Of a stretch of 64,000 bases of DNA, positions 46,456 to 57,029 are shown in pieces. Below the pieces are notes generated by a model. It ran no database searches. It saw nothing but the letters and a program-made list of their open reading frames with translations, and was not told the DNA's origin. This DNA comes from Hymenoscyphus infarciens (Eukaryota > Ascomycota > Leotiomycetes > Helotiales > Helotiaceae), in assembly GCA_001414345.1 (NCBI GenBank), contig LLCB01000080.1, positions 124,001 to 188,000 on the forward strand, given 5' to 3'. The position numbers and the translations under genes were made by a program. Numbering within the stretch: position 1 is the stretch's first letter; every line of letters begins with the position of its first letter.

Positions 46456-46911
46456 TTCTATATCTAGAAAAGTTAGTCTTTTTTAATTAGTTTAGCTTTT
46501 TAATTAGTCTAACTAGATTACTAGAAATTCCGAGCTAAAACTAGACGTTAGTTCATAGTAAGCTTTGACTTAAATAAACTAAGTATTATCGAAGATATTT
46601 TCTAGAAAAGACTTTTGAAATAAATATAGTATATAGTATAGAAGAAGAACTTAATATAGAAGAAGAACTTAATATAGAAGATTACTAAGTAGATTCTTAA
46701 TTCTTTCGAAGAGAGAATCTTTCTCAACTCGTAAGTATCTTAAAGTGGGTTTTAATACTCTAGAAGTGAAGTATCTATTTAAGCTAGTTAGATTAATTAA
46801 AGAGTTAGATTAATTAAAGAGTTAGATTAATTAAAGAGTTAGATTAATTAAAGAGTTAGACTAATTAAAAAGTTAGACTAATTAAAAAGACTAACTCTTC
46901 TAAATATAGAA
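46456..46911. mobile_element. Possible TA-flanked inverted-repeat element C
   Basis: The left end (TTCTATATCTAGAAAAGTTA, then GTCTTTTTTAATTAG) and right end (CTAATTAAAAAGACTAAC, then TCTTCTAAATATAGAA) are inverted repeats with mismatches, flanked by TA. It abuts element B, sharing the TA. The right arm includes a 17-bp tandem array. Confidence 0.5.
46787..46888. repeat. 17-bp tandem repeat, six copies
   Basis: GTTAGATTAATTAAAGA repeats at 46787, 46804, 46821, 46838, 46855 and 46872. The first four units are identical and the last two share two base changes. Confidence 0.85.
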
Positions 46912-47833
46912 TATTAGTAGATAGATAGATAGATTAGTAGATTCGACGATTAATATATATAAGTAACTACTTAAAGATAAGTAGCCTTCGAGTACCTTTA
47001 TAGAGTAGGTGTCTAGGTTTTATCTTCTATAACAATTTTGAAAAGGAAGAAGAAGTTAAGAAGCGTGAGAAATTCTAATACGCTAGTAAGCGAAGGTTTC
47101 CTATTAGGCCTTATTATTCTTAGTATAATAATACTACGTATTAAAGTAAAAGACGTTATTTTAAGGTATTATAGTAATAAAGTCTAGCTTTACGTAAAGT
47201 AAACAACTCTAGGTTAAGGTCGTGACTCTGTGTGTTTCCTTTGCCAGATGGAAAGCTTAATAAGCTTGTTTAGTTTTACGTAAGAAACCTAGGCGTTGCT
47301 CTAAGAATAGTCGCCGACTTAGTAGAAGTAATAACACTAGCACTAATACTATTTAAGTATTATAACTACCACTTAAATAAACTATGAACTATAATCTTTC
47401 TATTCTATAAAAGAGAATATATTAAGAGCCTTCGGGGTTGCGGCGTACTATTGTGAAAAACGCAGGTGTTCTCGCAGCAAAGCTTATGTTTCTTACATCG
47501 ATGAGAAAGTATTATACTTGAAGGCCCAGAGCAATTGACCTGGTTGTTCAAGTGAAATGCGAAGTTATAAAAATCGCTTATTCTAAACTGTTTGCAACAT
47601 TGAATTAGTTGTTAAAGATTTTAAAAACAATAGTCTTACTATGATTGGGTGTACGTAAAAGGGGGAAAGCTGACCTAAATCACACTCTGGCTTACGACTT
47701 CCCCACTTCCAAGGCTTGTGCCTCTAATATGCATGGGAACATCCTTGTCGTGAGAATTGATTATCTCAACCTCCTTTCCCAACTTTCCCCTTTCTCAATT
47801 TTCTGGTCTTTACACACATCACCTGCTGCCATA
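46912..47833. other. AT-rich to gene-island transition and hydrolase 5' region
   Basis: TA-rich until about 47200-47400, then normal composition. No gene is supported. The reading frame of the downstream hydrolase is open from 47645, but that extension has no signal peptide and is probably UTR. Confidence 0.5.
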
Positions 47834-49253
47834 ATGCTTTTCCTCCTTTTCCTGCTCCTCACGCTACTCTATATCCCCCTATCAACCTCACAACCTGCCC
47901 CCCCTCCTCTCATAGCCCTTTCCGACAAGTTTCTCAACCCAACATTCACAACTTCGGCCAGTGGTAAAGCGGTGTGTGTCGAAGGCCATCTTCCTATCCC
48001 GGTATCTGCAAAAAATAGAAAGATCAATTACAAAGGACCACAAGACGATCGAGAACTCACCGCATTCTTCGTTGACCTATTCAAGATCGGAAGCACATTC
48101 GGCGCGGAATATGTCGGAGAGGAGGTAGATGTCACTGGGGAATGGAAAATTTGGGCTCGGTTGTGCTTTCCCGGGGGTACTGGTGGGGTATATGCCCCCC
48201 CTTCCAAGGTCGATTTACAGCCAGAAGCATTCAAAACCGTGCATTTCCTCACTCATGGCGGTACCACGGATAATCGGTATTGGGATTTTGCACCGACATA
48301 TAGCTACATCGATATAGCAGCCGAAGAGGGCTACGCGACATTCTCATACGACAGGCTAGGAACCGGGAAATCCGATCTCCCTGACCCCTTGCAAATCGTC
48401 CAAGCTGGGATCCAACTTGAGATCGCGCATACCCTGACCACTTATCTCAAGAATGGTACTTTTGGTGGGTTTAAATTTGAGAATGTAGTGGGCGTTGGGC
48501 ATTCGCTTGGGAGTGCACTTACTCAGGGGGTTGCGGCGAAGTATCCGACGGATTTTGATGCTTTGGTACTTACAGGTCATACTGCTTCCATGAGTGGAAC
48601 GGCTATTGGTATTGCTTCCACGGCCCAGGGGATCGCGAGGTTGATGGATGGCGAGAGGTGGGGAGGGTTGGCGAGTGGATATATTACCCTTGCGCCTGTG
48701 ATTCAAACTCTTTTGTTTGGATTCTATCATTATCCAAATTATGACCCCGAAAGTACGTTCCTTCCCTCATTCCTTATTGTGCTGGAAGGATTGGGAAACT
48801 TGGAGGCTATTGTGCGAGAAAGTTGGGATAATCAACTCACGCAATTCTTGGTTATCCCGGATTTACTTGCAGAATTACCCCGATTCCCCGCGAGTGACAC
48901 TCCAAGACTGCGCTAACAACCAAGCAGTCGTCGAAAAACAATTCCGAACTCGAGACACCAATGTCCTCGGCGAACTCCTCACCATTGTCTCAGCTTTACA
49001 ACCAGCGACCGAATTCAAAGGACCGGTTTACATTTTGAACGCCCAGCAGGACTTTTTTTACTGTCAAGGTGACTGCATGCTTCCAAAAGATCTTTCTGTC
49101 GAAGCTTTAGAGCTGTTTTTTCCGAAGGCGGGGAGGGGTTCGAAAGGGGGGGTGGTGGATAATTTTGGCCATAACTTGAATTTGCATTATGGTTCTGAGG
49201 AGGTATTGAGTGGGGCGATGAAATGGCTGGTGGAGGTTGGCGTTGATCCTTGA
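47834..49253 (+). CDS. Secreted alpha/beta hydrolase
   Basis: Two exons (47834-48752, 48928-49253) join in phase over a 175-bp intron with a CTAAC branch-like site, giving 414 residues. I chose the ATG at 47834 because it starts a signal peptide (MLFLLFLLLTLLYIPLSTSQ) and the upstream extension does not. The alpha/beta-hydrolase fold shows an HGGT oxyanion-type motif (141-144), nucleophile Ser224 in GHSLGS, acid Asp348 in NAQQDFF, and base His388 in NFGHNLNLH. Length and motifs fit the fungal secreted AB-hydrolase group; the substrate is unknown. Reading straight through the intron gives a false longer ORF ending at 48916. It lies beside an AT-rich block, a common setting for fast-evolving secreted proteins. 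Confidence 0.8.
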
Positions 49254-49753
49254 GCTTGCAGAAGAAGAGGGAAGGGAGGAGGGTCACGGAAGTGATGTAG
49301 ACGAAGGTAATGCTGAAAAGACCTATCTTTCCTTAGGAGTCTTCGCAAAAATAAGAGACGATAAGTGCCGAACAGGTCTTGAACTAGTTTCCAACAATTT
49401 CCCTAGCGCCCAAGCTAATGTCAAGACTAAGCGAAGTCCGAAGAAATGACAATCTTACAAAAATCCCATTCAAGGCATTGAATTTCACTCACCTCGTTTT
49501 GAAACCTGTGAAGTGTGAGCTTGATCCTAAGTACAGAGGTGTTGATTCCTCGATTCTGCACATTGCTAACCGAATCTGAGGCGACTTCTCAACCAAAATA
49601 GTCAAGTGACGAAATGACACGCTCCTGTTTCTTTATATATCAAGAACTTATTCCAACTCCCCACAAAGCCCCCAGAGAATTCCAACACCACCTGCAAACC
49701 CCAAAACCTCCCAAAAATGCATCTTTTCCCTAGAAAACCTCGCCCATTTACAA

Positions 49754-50062
49754 ATGGACCACCAAGCACCTCAGCATGCAGGGGTTTCTAACATTGTTCG
49801 TTCCGTCATTATGAAAGAACACCAACAGATTGGTGTAACTTTAGCTGCTATACCAAAACGTGATCCCGTCGAAGGTTTTTCAAAATTCGAAAATAGCACG
49901 ACCATGGTTACAAATCTCGTGAAAGGCTCTTCGAATTCAAACTTGGAGGCTTGCTGCACTGGATATGGTTCGACAGGAAAGTTGATCACGATTTCTGGTT
50001 TGCATGGCGAGGTGATCAAGAAAAAAGCCAAGGAGGGTCATGAAGATCTCAGTGCAGCCTAG
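49754..50062 (+). CDS. Hypothetical small protein (weak)
   Basis: A 102-residue ORF from an ATG, with composition typical of coding sequence and no signal peptide or membrane segment. Coding-like sequence seems to continue in another frame to about 50174 (AANEEDESLKETPQLSPEE), so the true gene may have an intron around 50020-50080. I do not recognise a family. Confidence 0.35.
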   Translation: MDHQAPQHAGVSNIVRSVIMKEHQQIGVTLAAIPKRDPVEGFSKFENSTTMVTNLVKGSSNSNLEACCTGYGSTGKLITISGLHGEVIKKKAKEGHEDLSAA

Positions 50063-50201
50063 AAATTAGAGCAAGATACGAAAAGGCAGCTGCCAACGAA
50101 GAAGACGAATCTCTCAAAGAAACCCCACAACTTTCTCCCGAAGAGATCAGAATGCCCGTTTCACCCTATCCGTAGACCATATGGGGCGTAATTAGCATAA
50201 T

Positions 50202-50783
50202 TTGTTGTTCGTCATATTTTTTGCTGCTCTTTTACTGTACTTGGAGCTGGCGGTTAGTGCATTCTATCAGAAACTACACACGTGCAAGCATGCTAAGTTT
50301 TGTCAGATTATGCTCGCTCTCTTCACCAGCTACTTTGCCCTAGCACACGAGTTCTTCGATGGGATGATCTTCTATTATATAAAGTTTATATGGGGACCGA
50401 TTTTCATAATTTCGCTTGTTACAAGGACGATTCACCACACTTATCAGGAAGAAAAGGACAAAGAACTACAAATGAAAACCGCTACTGTTATTTGTGCCAA
50501 TACTGGTACCAACAGGAAATTGAGAAGGACGGGGTCCAGGAGATGTCCGTTGTTGACGATAAAGGTGAATTAAGAAACGAGGTTGAAAGATATTCTTAAG
50601 CGAGATCCATGCATCCGCACAGTTTTTATAATCATCGGCTTGTTCGTTGCTTTGGGGCTAGTTTTTGTTCCAATGGCTCAAATATTGGATAGAATTCATT
50701 GCCAGAAAGATGCCCGTTGGCTAACTGGAGAATTTGCTTACCAAAAGTATAATGATATGTCGGCTTCTCAACTAAGGCTTTAG
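50202..50783 (+). pseudogene. Membrane-protein-like ORF split by one stop (possible pseudogene)
   Basis: One reading frame runs from 50202 to 50783 with a single TAA at 50571-50573. The first part has hydrophobic segments (LFVIFFAALLLYLELAV and FIWGPIFIISLV) and the second another (VFIIIGLFVALGLVFV). The first in-frame ATG is at 50310; no good start lies upstream, where TAG is in frame. This looks like a decayed or mis-modelled gene for a small membrane protein. A spliced gene with different boundaries is the alternative. Confidence 0.35.
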
Positions 50784-52742
50784 AGGGGGTAAAAGAAGGG
50801 ATAAATGAATATAGGTGTCAGATATTTAGGAATTGCTCTGTATACACTACTTAACTTCCACTTTGCAACACTGCCCAGCATAATTCGAAGTATTGTTCAA
50901 CAAATGTCAGAAGAACTAGAACACCAATTTCTTAAGTTTTCTAATTACTCCCAGAAAAGGTCTGTAATTGTCCTAGCATTATCTGAGTGATGTTAACAGT
51001 AGGTGTAGCGGAAAGCCCAGGATTCTTACTTGGAGAAAGAGGTGTTAGGATATAAATTCCAAGTAGGTTCGGCTTCAACGCCGTCTCTACGGGAACGGAA
51101 GAAAGTCCGAATTTCCTCCTGCGCCTCACCCCACCAAAAGCACGACAGGGTATGTAAAAGAGACGAGAAAAATCTATTAAAAATATATAGAACAAATCTC
51201 TGATAGCTGATGAGTACTAAAAAGGAAGCTTATCTATTTGTGTTGCGGTTTTATTCAGAAGACTAATTTCCACGGGAGCAAGTTAGGACGTTTTTCCCCG
51301 TCTCCGTAGAGACAGTGCTCCAGGGACATGAGTTAGCCAGCCCGTATCATAATCTAGTATTTTACGGTCCAAAAACCTTAGGTCTTTTCTCAGCAACTCG
51401 TTTGATTAGTTGGTCACAACTATAATATCGCAAAGGGAATAATATGTTTATCATATTCCGAATGTTGTATAGATTTTATTTCCGATTTGAGTTCTTGTGA
51501 GTTATTGGAATACATAATGTTTAGCGGCGTCTAAAGGTTTTTTAACAATTTAAGATCTCATCCACCGTATATGCAGTGGTAAAATAATAAAACTATAAGA
51601 CACAAGGACTTATTATTTACATCTGTTCCCACCGACTTAGTCATCATCTGTGCACACTGAATGCCAGGTCTAGGCAAAAGCTTTTTTACAGAAGCTAAGA
51701 GAGTCAAGCTTTTAATTCTCCTATGCCTTCTTGGCAATATAGAATGATACTCCAGTCTACTACCAAGCATGGGGTAATAATTAATTCCTTTGGGCCAAAA
51801 AACCCCACGTCTACTGATTATAGGGGCTAAATGTGAGCATCCCACTCTTTTTCACGTTTTAATTGATGATGATTAGGTTGTTTTGCTGCTTATCGAACTG
51901 CCAAAACAGCTCTTGGACAATGCATGTGTGGGGTGGGTACTCTCTCCCCTGTGGTATGGTCTGGCAGGTGCAAGGGTAGTTTGGCTGTGAAATGTCTGTG
52001 CCGTATACATACATTTAAGGGGGAGTAATAATGGGGCTCCTCCGTATTCTACCGCTTTGGCCAAAGAACGACATAAGCATAATATTGTGACTGCCGAAGT
52101 GGGGTTCAAGTCGAGAAGTACTCCACTGTACGACGTACGTACTTCGTCCCAGGCGAAACTATTACGGCAGAAGCGAAACAACCCCCAATGAAAATGGGCC
52201 AAAAGCCCTGGTTGCCCACAAAATCTGCAGTAATACTTACGCCTGGGACGCAGTACATACTTCCTTGAGCGATGTCGTGCGAGTTCTTACTTCTTTCGTG
52301 CTCTTGATGATACAAAGACGACGCTACTAGAGCTCACAGAGTTAGCTCTGAGGGGGAGAAAAACCCTGCCGCTTTGAGGCACACCAGCTTCTACCTCGAT
52401 ACAACTATCACCGTTTTTTCAGAAAGTTATAAGACTTAGTATACTTTTCTAAGACTACTCTAGAGATCGAATAGAATTGTTATTTTATTGTTAAGACTTT
52501 ATTTGGTCTCTCGATACTCTGTGATAAAGTGCAAAGAGTGGGTTTTTTAGTAGAGCCGCCTGTGCCTCAAATCGGCAGCTCATTTCTCCACATTAGAGGT
52601 TAGTCTTGATATCTATAATGGCGGACTTCAAAGCAGCTGGTCGGTGTGGAGAAAGAAATCCACAATTCTAGTATTGATAAACACTTCTTCGCTGGCGAAG
52701 TTAGTATCAAGAAGAAAGATATACCTATGACACAAGAATACC
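50784..52742. other. Intergenic with one short MITE
   Basis: About 2 kb without a supported gene; several short ORFs on both strands lack domains. The only structured feature is the 112-bp MITE at 52142-52253. Confidence 0.5.
52142..52253. mobile_element. 112-bp TA-flanked MITE (nearly unmutated copy)
   Basis: The ends CTTCGTCCCAGGCG and CGCCTGGGACGCAG are inverted, with TA on each side (52140-52141, 52254-52255). The same length as the RIP-mutated copy at 13723-13834. By my eye alignment 27 of 112 positions differ, 17 of them C-to-T or G-to-A in the mutated copy. Confidence 0.85.
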
Positions 52743-53482
52743 ATGGAACTCACTGAAGAGCAGATATCAAAGAGAAAGGCACAAAACCGGGAGTCACAGC
52801 GCCGATTCAGTATGTTCTAGTGACTTGACCATGCTCTGCTCCGCAGTTTGACGAACTGATATCAATAGGAACCAGAAACAAGAAAAAGGCCTGGAGCGCA
52901 ACAATGGAACCTAATAATTCCACGGAGATGGTGACGCCTATATCGTTCATCGCACGGAATGACGAGCTAGGACCCGAATTTCACACGGACAACATAGAAG
53001 ACGCCTCGATGATGTGGGATACATGCTTTTACACACCCCAAGACAACAACGTTGGAGACATTCCTCCTTCTGGAACTAATGTACCAATACCTTCTTTTGT
53101 CAATCCTCATGCGCCGCGAGCTCAGAGCTCTGCACCCGAATCAGAACGGCCCACCTGGAGACCGACATCTTCGACTCCCCTAGATGTCCCACGGAATACT
53201 ACAGTAGCTTCGAATAACGTTCAACATCAGTGCTCCGTTCCACCCCACGAACCGACTCGGGCGAAGATACATCGAACCGTGGACACCAAAATGGCGGAAT
53301 TACAGGACGTTTACCGAGTGGGAGTTATACTAGGGCTTTTTGGAGAAGATCCTAGATTGCAGGAATCTTTGAATGATTCGAGGAAACGGTTCAGAATTTT
53401 GATAGCACGAGGGGAATCACTGGATGAGGAAGGCGTCGATCTCCAAAAGACTCTCGATGACCAGGATACTATGCCAAAGTAA
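52743..53482 (+). CDS. bZIP-like protein with Yap-type basic region
   Basis: Exons 52743-52809 and 52869-53482 join in phase over a 59-bp intron (GTATGT...AG), giving 226 residues. The splice restores a basic region, SKRKAQNRESQRRFRTRNKK (9-28), with the N-x7-R spacing of bZIP DNA-binding helices and the Q-x-x-F-R feature of fungal AP-1/Yap-type proteins. No clear leucine heptads follow; the middle is Pro/Ser-rich and disordered, and the C-terminus (about 165-215) is helical. Probably a nuclear DNA-binding regulator, but without a zipper its dimerisation mode is uncertain. Without the intron only the non-basic part would be annotated. Confidence 0.65.
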
Positions 53483-54367
53483 ATTAAAGAAGTCCCAATT
53501 CCATTGTTAGTAGAAATTCACACTCATTCTTAATGGTGTTGAAAATAAACGAGTTTGTGGATCATGGATAGTTGCAAATTATCACAGCAATCGAGTTCTG
53601 CTTGCCAAATGCACTGGTAACTGACTTCACGGGTTGAAAACGACGGTGGTCTGTCCAAATAAAACACTGTGAACATCTTTAACTAAGCACGATTTGCGGT
53701 TTACGCCGGAAAACTTCCACTGACAAAAGCCAAAATAACCATGAAAGCCTTCCTCGATAGATTAACTATATCCCAAATCTCACGGGAGGCACCTCTCTGC
53801 ACTTAAAACCCCAAATTTAAAAATGTTACCTTGTGTGAAGAGAGGTCGCAATGATAAAAGATAATTTATAGAATACTCCCCATTCTTGTGCTCGCTTAAG
53901 GAGTTGGCTTGAATAGTTAGGCACCTTGACCACAATAATCTTTTCAAGATACTTTTCCTTCGGTCCCTTCAGATCAACCAATAAAGCAGTGTTAACTTAA
54001 AAGAAATTAGTCAAAGTACGCTTGCAGAGTGACTCAAAGATCTCACGGGATTTGCGCGCGCGTTCAAATTAGGATAAAAAATCCCATTTTTTCTCTCAAC
54101 TAGAAACTACCGACTTTCCTCGCCACAGCAGGTATCTCTCTTAGATAGATATTGTCGAAACAAAGTTTCGACTACAAAACCATCCCACAAACTCTAAACC
54201 TAATGCCAGACCATCCAAGCCCCAGCTTCTATAGAAGATTGAAAACCAAATGAGCCGCCCGGTTACCGTGCCCATTCTTGTGCATAGACTGGAGGTAGGC
54301 GCCACTTTTACAGTTAGTATAGAACCTTCGTAGGAGGTTATGAATTTACCTAGGTAGAAATGCTCGT
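53483..54367. other. Intergenic, no gene recognised
   Basis: About 0.9 kb with no supported ORF or repeat. It must contain the 3' ends of both flanking convergent genes. Confidence 0.5.
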
Positions 54368-54742
54368 TTATAGGGTACGGGCGATGATTGGACCATCGTC
54401 TCGTGCAATGATGGGACCGTCGTCTCGGGCGATAATAGGTCCATCGTCTCTCGCGATAATAGGTCCATCGTCTCGTGCAATGATGGGACCGTCGTCTCGG
54501 GCAATGATGGGACCATCGTATCTGGCGATAATAGGTCCATCGTCTCGAGCAATGATGGGACCGTCGTCTCTGGCGATAATAGGTCCATCGTCTCGTGCAA
54601 TGATGGGACCGTCGTCTCGGGCAATGATGGGTCCATCGTCTCTGGCGATAATAGGTCCATCGTCTCGAGTAACAACGGGAGCAGCGATGGCTTGACTGGC
54701 AAGAAGCAAAGCTCCTGCAGAGATAAAGTTGGTGAGCTTCAT
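54368..54742 (-). CDS. Secreted precursor with twelve 8-residue repeats
   Basis: A 124-residue protein with a signal peptide (MKLTNFISAGALLLASQAIA, cleavage likely near AIAA/PVV). Twelve tandem copies of RDDGPIIA follow from residue 26 to 121, and then RTL. Only copy 7 differs (RYDGPIIA). The frame is open upstream to 54853, but the ATG at 54742 starts the signal peptide. The DNA units are 24 bp and differ at many synonymous positions while the peptide stays constant. Each unit has one Arg, so processing into repeated peptides is possible, although the dibasic Kex2 sites of known repeat precursors (pheromones, ustiloxin-type RiPPs, KEP proteins) are absent. Function unknown. Confidence 0.75.
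   Translation of the reverse strand: MKLTNFISAGALLLASQAIAAPVVTRDDGPIIARDDGPIIARDDGPIIARDDGPIIARDDGPIIARDDGPIIARYDGPIIARDDGPIIARDDGPIIARDDGPIIARDDGPIIARDDGPIIARTL
54380..54667 (-). repeat. 24-bp coding tandem repeat, 12 units
   Basis: On the plus strand two unit types recur, one starting ATGATGGGACC and one ATAATAGGTCC, interleaved irregularly. This suggests growth by duplication of multi-unit blocks. Because the unit length is a multiple of three, other frames on both strands are also open; those ORFs are shadows. Confidence 0.85.
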
Positions 54743-55738
54743 TTTGAGGGAGTTGAGATCGAGTGTGTTAGAATGTGAATAGATGAAGTGTGTGACAAGC
54801 GAGGTGAGAGACTTCAGAAGATGTAGCTGATATATGTTCACAATATCCTCCAAGCTAGCTGGATGTAATCACTCTCGTTCTGGGGGCTATTGCAATTGCA
54901 AACCGCAAGATTGGTAAATTCAGTTGTTGTCAGCAATACGCGAGGCGATCGTAAGCGCACATAGCAAGGCAAACACCCTAGAAAGGTCAGTGTAATCAGG
55001 TAATGCTACATGTTTGCAGGTAACAACATTATTTTTTAGCGGCGGACTTCATCCTGACTCCTTGAATTGTTGATAGTCCCCTCCACGGTACTCTAGCTCC
55101 AGGGGGTGTTCAGGGGGGTGTTTTTCCACAGAAAGTGCTGGAAAGCGCACTTTTGGCCAATCAGAGAACTAGCCTTTTTTTGACATGTAAACATTGATAT
55201 TCCCCTTAAAAATAGAGTCTCTCTTATTGGTTGTAACCCCCTGCTTAACTGCCTCCGCTATGGCGTCCCCCCCCCCTTGCAAATTGACCCACTTTACGTT
55301 TTGTTTAGGGGGGGGGGGGGGAGTAATGCTCTGGCTCTCATTCCCCCCGATTCTTCGCCGCGAAAACTATGCACGTCCTCCCCCACTTTAGAAAATCCCC
55401 ACACCCGTTGAGTAGGTACTATGCACACGAGATTGTTTCGAAAATCACGCAAGCTGATGGATCCACAGCCATGCTTCCGTACGGGGAAAACATGTACTGA
55501 TATCCCCTAGCGCCCGGTAGCGAGCTGCATGATTACTATAAGCTTTCGTATGCTTGCAGTACGCCAATCTAGATGATGGAAGGCAAAGATCAGAGCCTCC
55601 CACATAACCGACCCATTGCTTTGCCAGCGTGGGGGTCAAGTGGGATTGGATTTTACATTAGACGCTGTAGGATCTAGGTGATAGTCTGTTTCCTCTAACC
55701 AGCACGAGGGTATTATACTTCGAAGTTCACCGAGGACT
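54743..55738. other. Divergent intergenic region with poly-C/poly-G pair
   Basis: The region lies between two divergent genes. A run of ten C (55267-55276) and a run of fourteen G (55308-55321) flank a 31-bp spacer. The right half (ACGTTTTGTTTAGGGGG) matches the right arm of the 99-bp element at 33311-33409 apart from two G-to-A changes. No gene is supported; short ORFs here are not convincing. Confidence 0.5.
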
Positions 55739-56838
55739 ATGGTTCCAAGACAGAAGCACTACCTCAGAGTCATTTGTCTCGTCTTCGCAACACTTCTCAT
55801 CGCAGACTTGTTTTGCAAGTCCAGCATCACAGAGTCGGCAAAGTCAGCCAATGCGTGGGTAAAGAGGAATTACGATGGAATTGACACGGGATGCACAAAC
55901 AAAACACTTGGGGTAAGAATATTCACAATTTACTTTCCCCGATTTTTTACTAATATTCTCAGTTTGAAAAGATTGTGGTGATATCAACAAGCGCGTCTCC
56001 TAGAGTCCATGGCCTCAGAGAAGCTGCCAAGTTCACCGGACTGAGTCTTGAGATTCCATCTCAGCCAAATTGGTCCGAAAGAGAAGTAGATGTCTTTCGG
56101 GGGTTTGGAGTTCAAGGTCGCAATACCGAAATAGGGCGTGGTCAGACGAAATGTTGGCTTGGACATCTCAATGCTCTTCACGAGATGATCAGCAAACATT
56201 GGACTACCGCGCTTATAATGGAAGACGACGCGGATTGGGATATAACGATCAAAGAGCAGATGTCACGGGTAGCGCCACTGATCAGAGAGGTGACGGCAGC
56301 TCAAGACGTTGGAGAGGGGTCCCCCTACGGAGACGCTTGGGATCTTCTTTGGCTTGGCCATTGTGGAGATGCATTTCCGGCACAGGTTAAAACTTCCTTC
56401 ATCGATAGGACTTTGCCAGTGTCTCCTTTGTATCGTGAAAACGATGGAAAGTATACAAGGTTCCCACCTCAACTACGCATGGTATACAAGAGCGATGGGC
56501 CAATTTGCACCTACTCATACGCGGTGACCATTAAGGCAGCTTCAACAATCTACGATCTTTCGAAGCAAGGGAAGGATAGACTCATAACCACAGAGCTTCG
56601 AGAATGGTGCCAGACTGGGGTCTTGCGATGTGTCACAGTAAATCCGGAGCTATTTCATCATCACAAGGAAATCGGGCAGCCATCCAGCGAAATTGCTGTT
56701 GTGGAAGGTTGGAAGGCCAAAGCACTTCCTTCAATGGTAGAGTATACAGCAAATATTCGATATAGTGCGAGGTGTAACAGTCGTTCTAGTAGCCTGGTGA
56801 GCTGTCAGAGCGAGTTCGGGGACGGGGATAACCTCTAG
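55739..56838 (+). CDS. Glycosyltransferase family 25-like type II membrane protein
   Basis: Exons 55739-55912 and 55963-56838 join in phase over a 50-bp intron (GTAAGA...CAG), giving 349 residues. Residues about 9-27 (LRVICLVFATLLIADLFC) form a signal anchor, so it is probably a Golgi/ER type II protein. The lumenal part starts with LGFEKIVVIST and the REAAKFTGL segment typical of GT25 (LPS-biosynthesis-type) domains in fungi. It has an acidic metal/nucleotide-binding motif EDDADWD (about 162-168), then LLWLGHCGD and a conserved C-terminal region with the SYAVT turn. It likely transfers a sugar to protein or lipid; donor and acceptor are unknown. It lies divergent from the repeat-peptide gene, about 1 kb away. 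Confidence 0.8.
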
Positions 56839-57019
56839 TAAAATTAATCCTAAAACACTCCAGCTTCTTCAACTCTTTGACTTTCCATTGCATATGACAT
56901 TTCTCGGATTATAGTACACCCGCCCTTTTGTTACTACTCTAGCAAGCTCTAAAACAAATTATCCGTTCTGTATATGTTTTCCAACCCTTCTCAGACGATA
57001 CTGTTTCGTAGTAAAGTAG
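56839..57019. other. 3' flank and boundary to the AT-rich block
   Basis: Composition shifts to TA-rich within about 200 bp of the GT25 stop codon. Nothing else is visible. Confidence 0.5.
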
Positions 57020-57029
57020 ACGTTTTATT

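Noticed and set aside
48753..48916. Read-through C-terminus of the secreted hydrolase
   Set aside because: It loses the catalytic Asp and His. Splicing 48753-48927 in phase restores both.
54380..54667. CRISPR-like array
   Set aside because: Repeats are contiguous without unique spacers and are coding; the sequence is eukaryotic.
54346..54702. Other-frame and opposite-strand ORFs over the 24-bp repeat
   Set aside because: A repeat whose unit is a multiple of three keeps all frames open. Only the chosen minus-strand frame has a signal peptide and synonymous variation.
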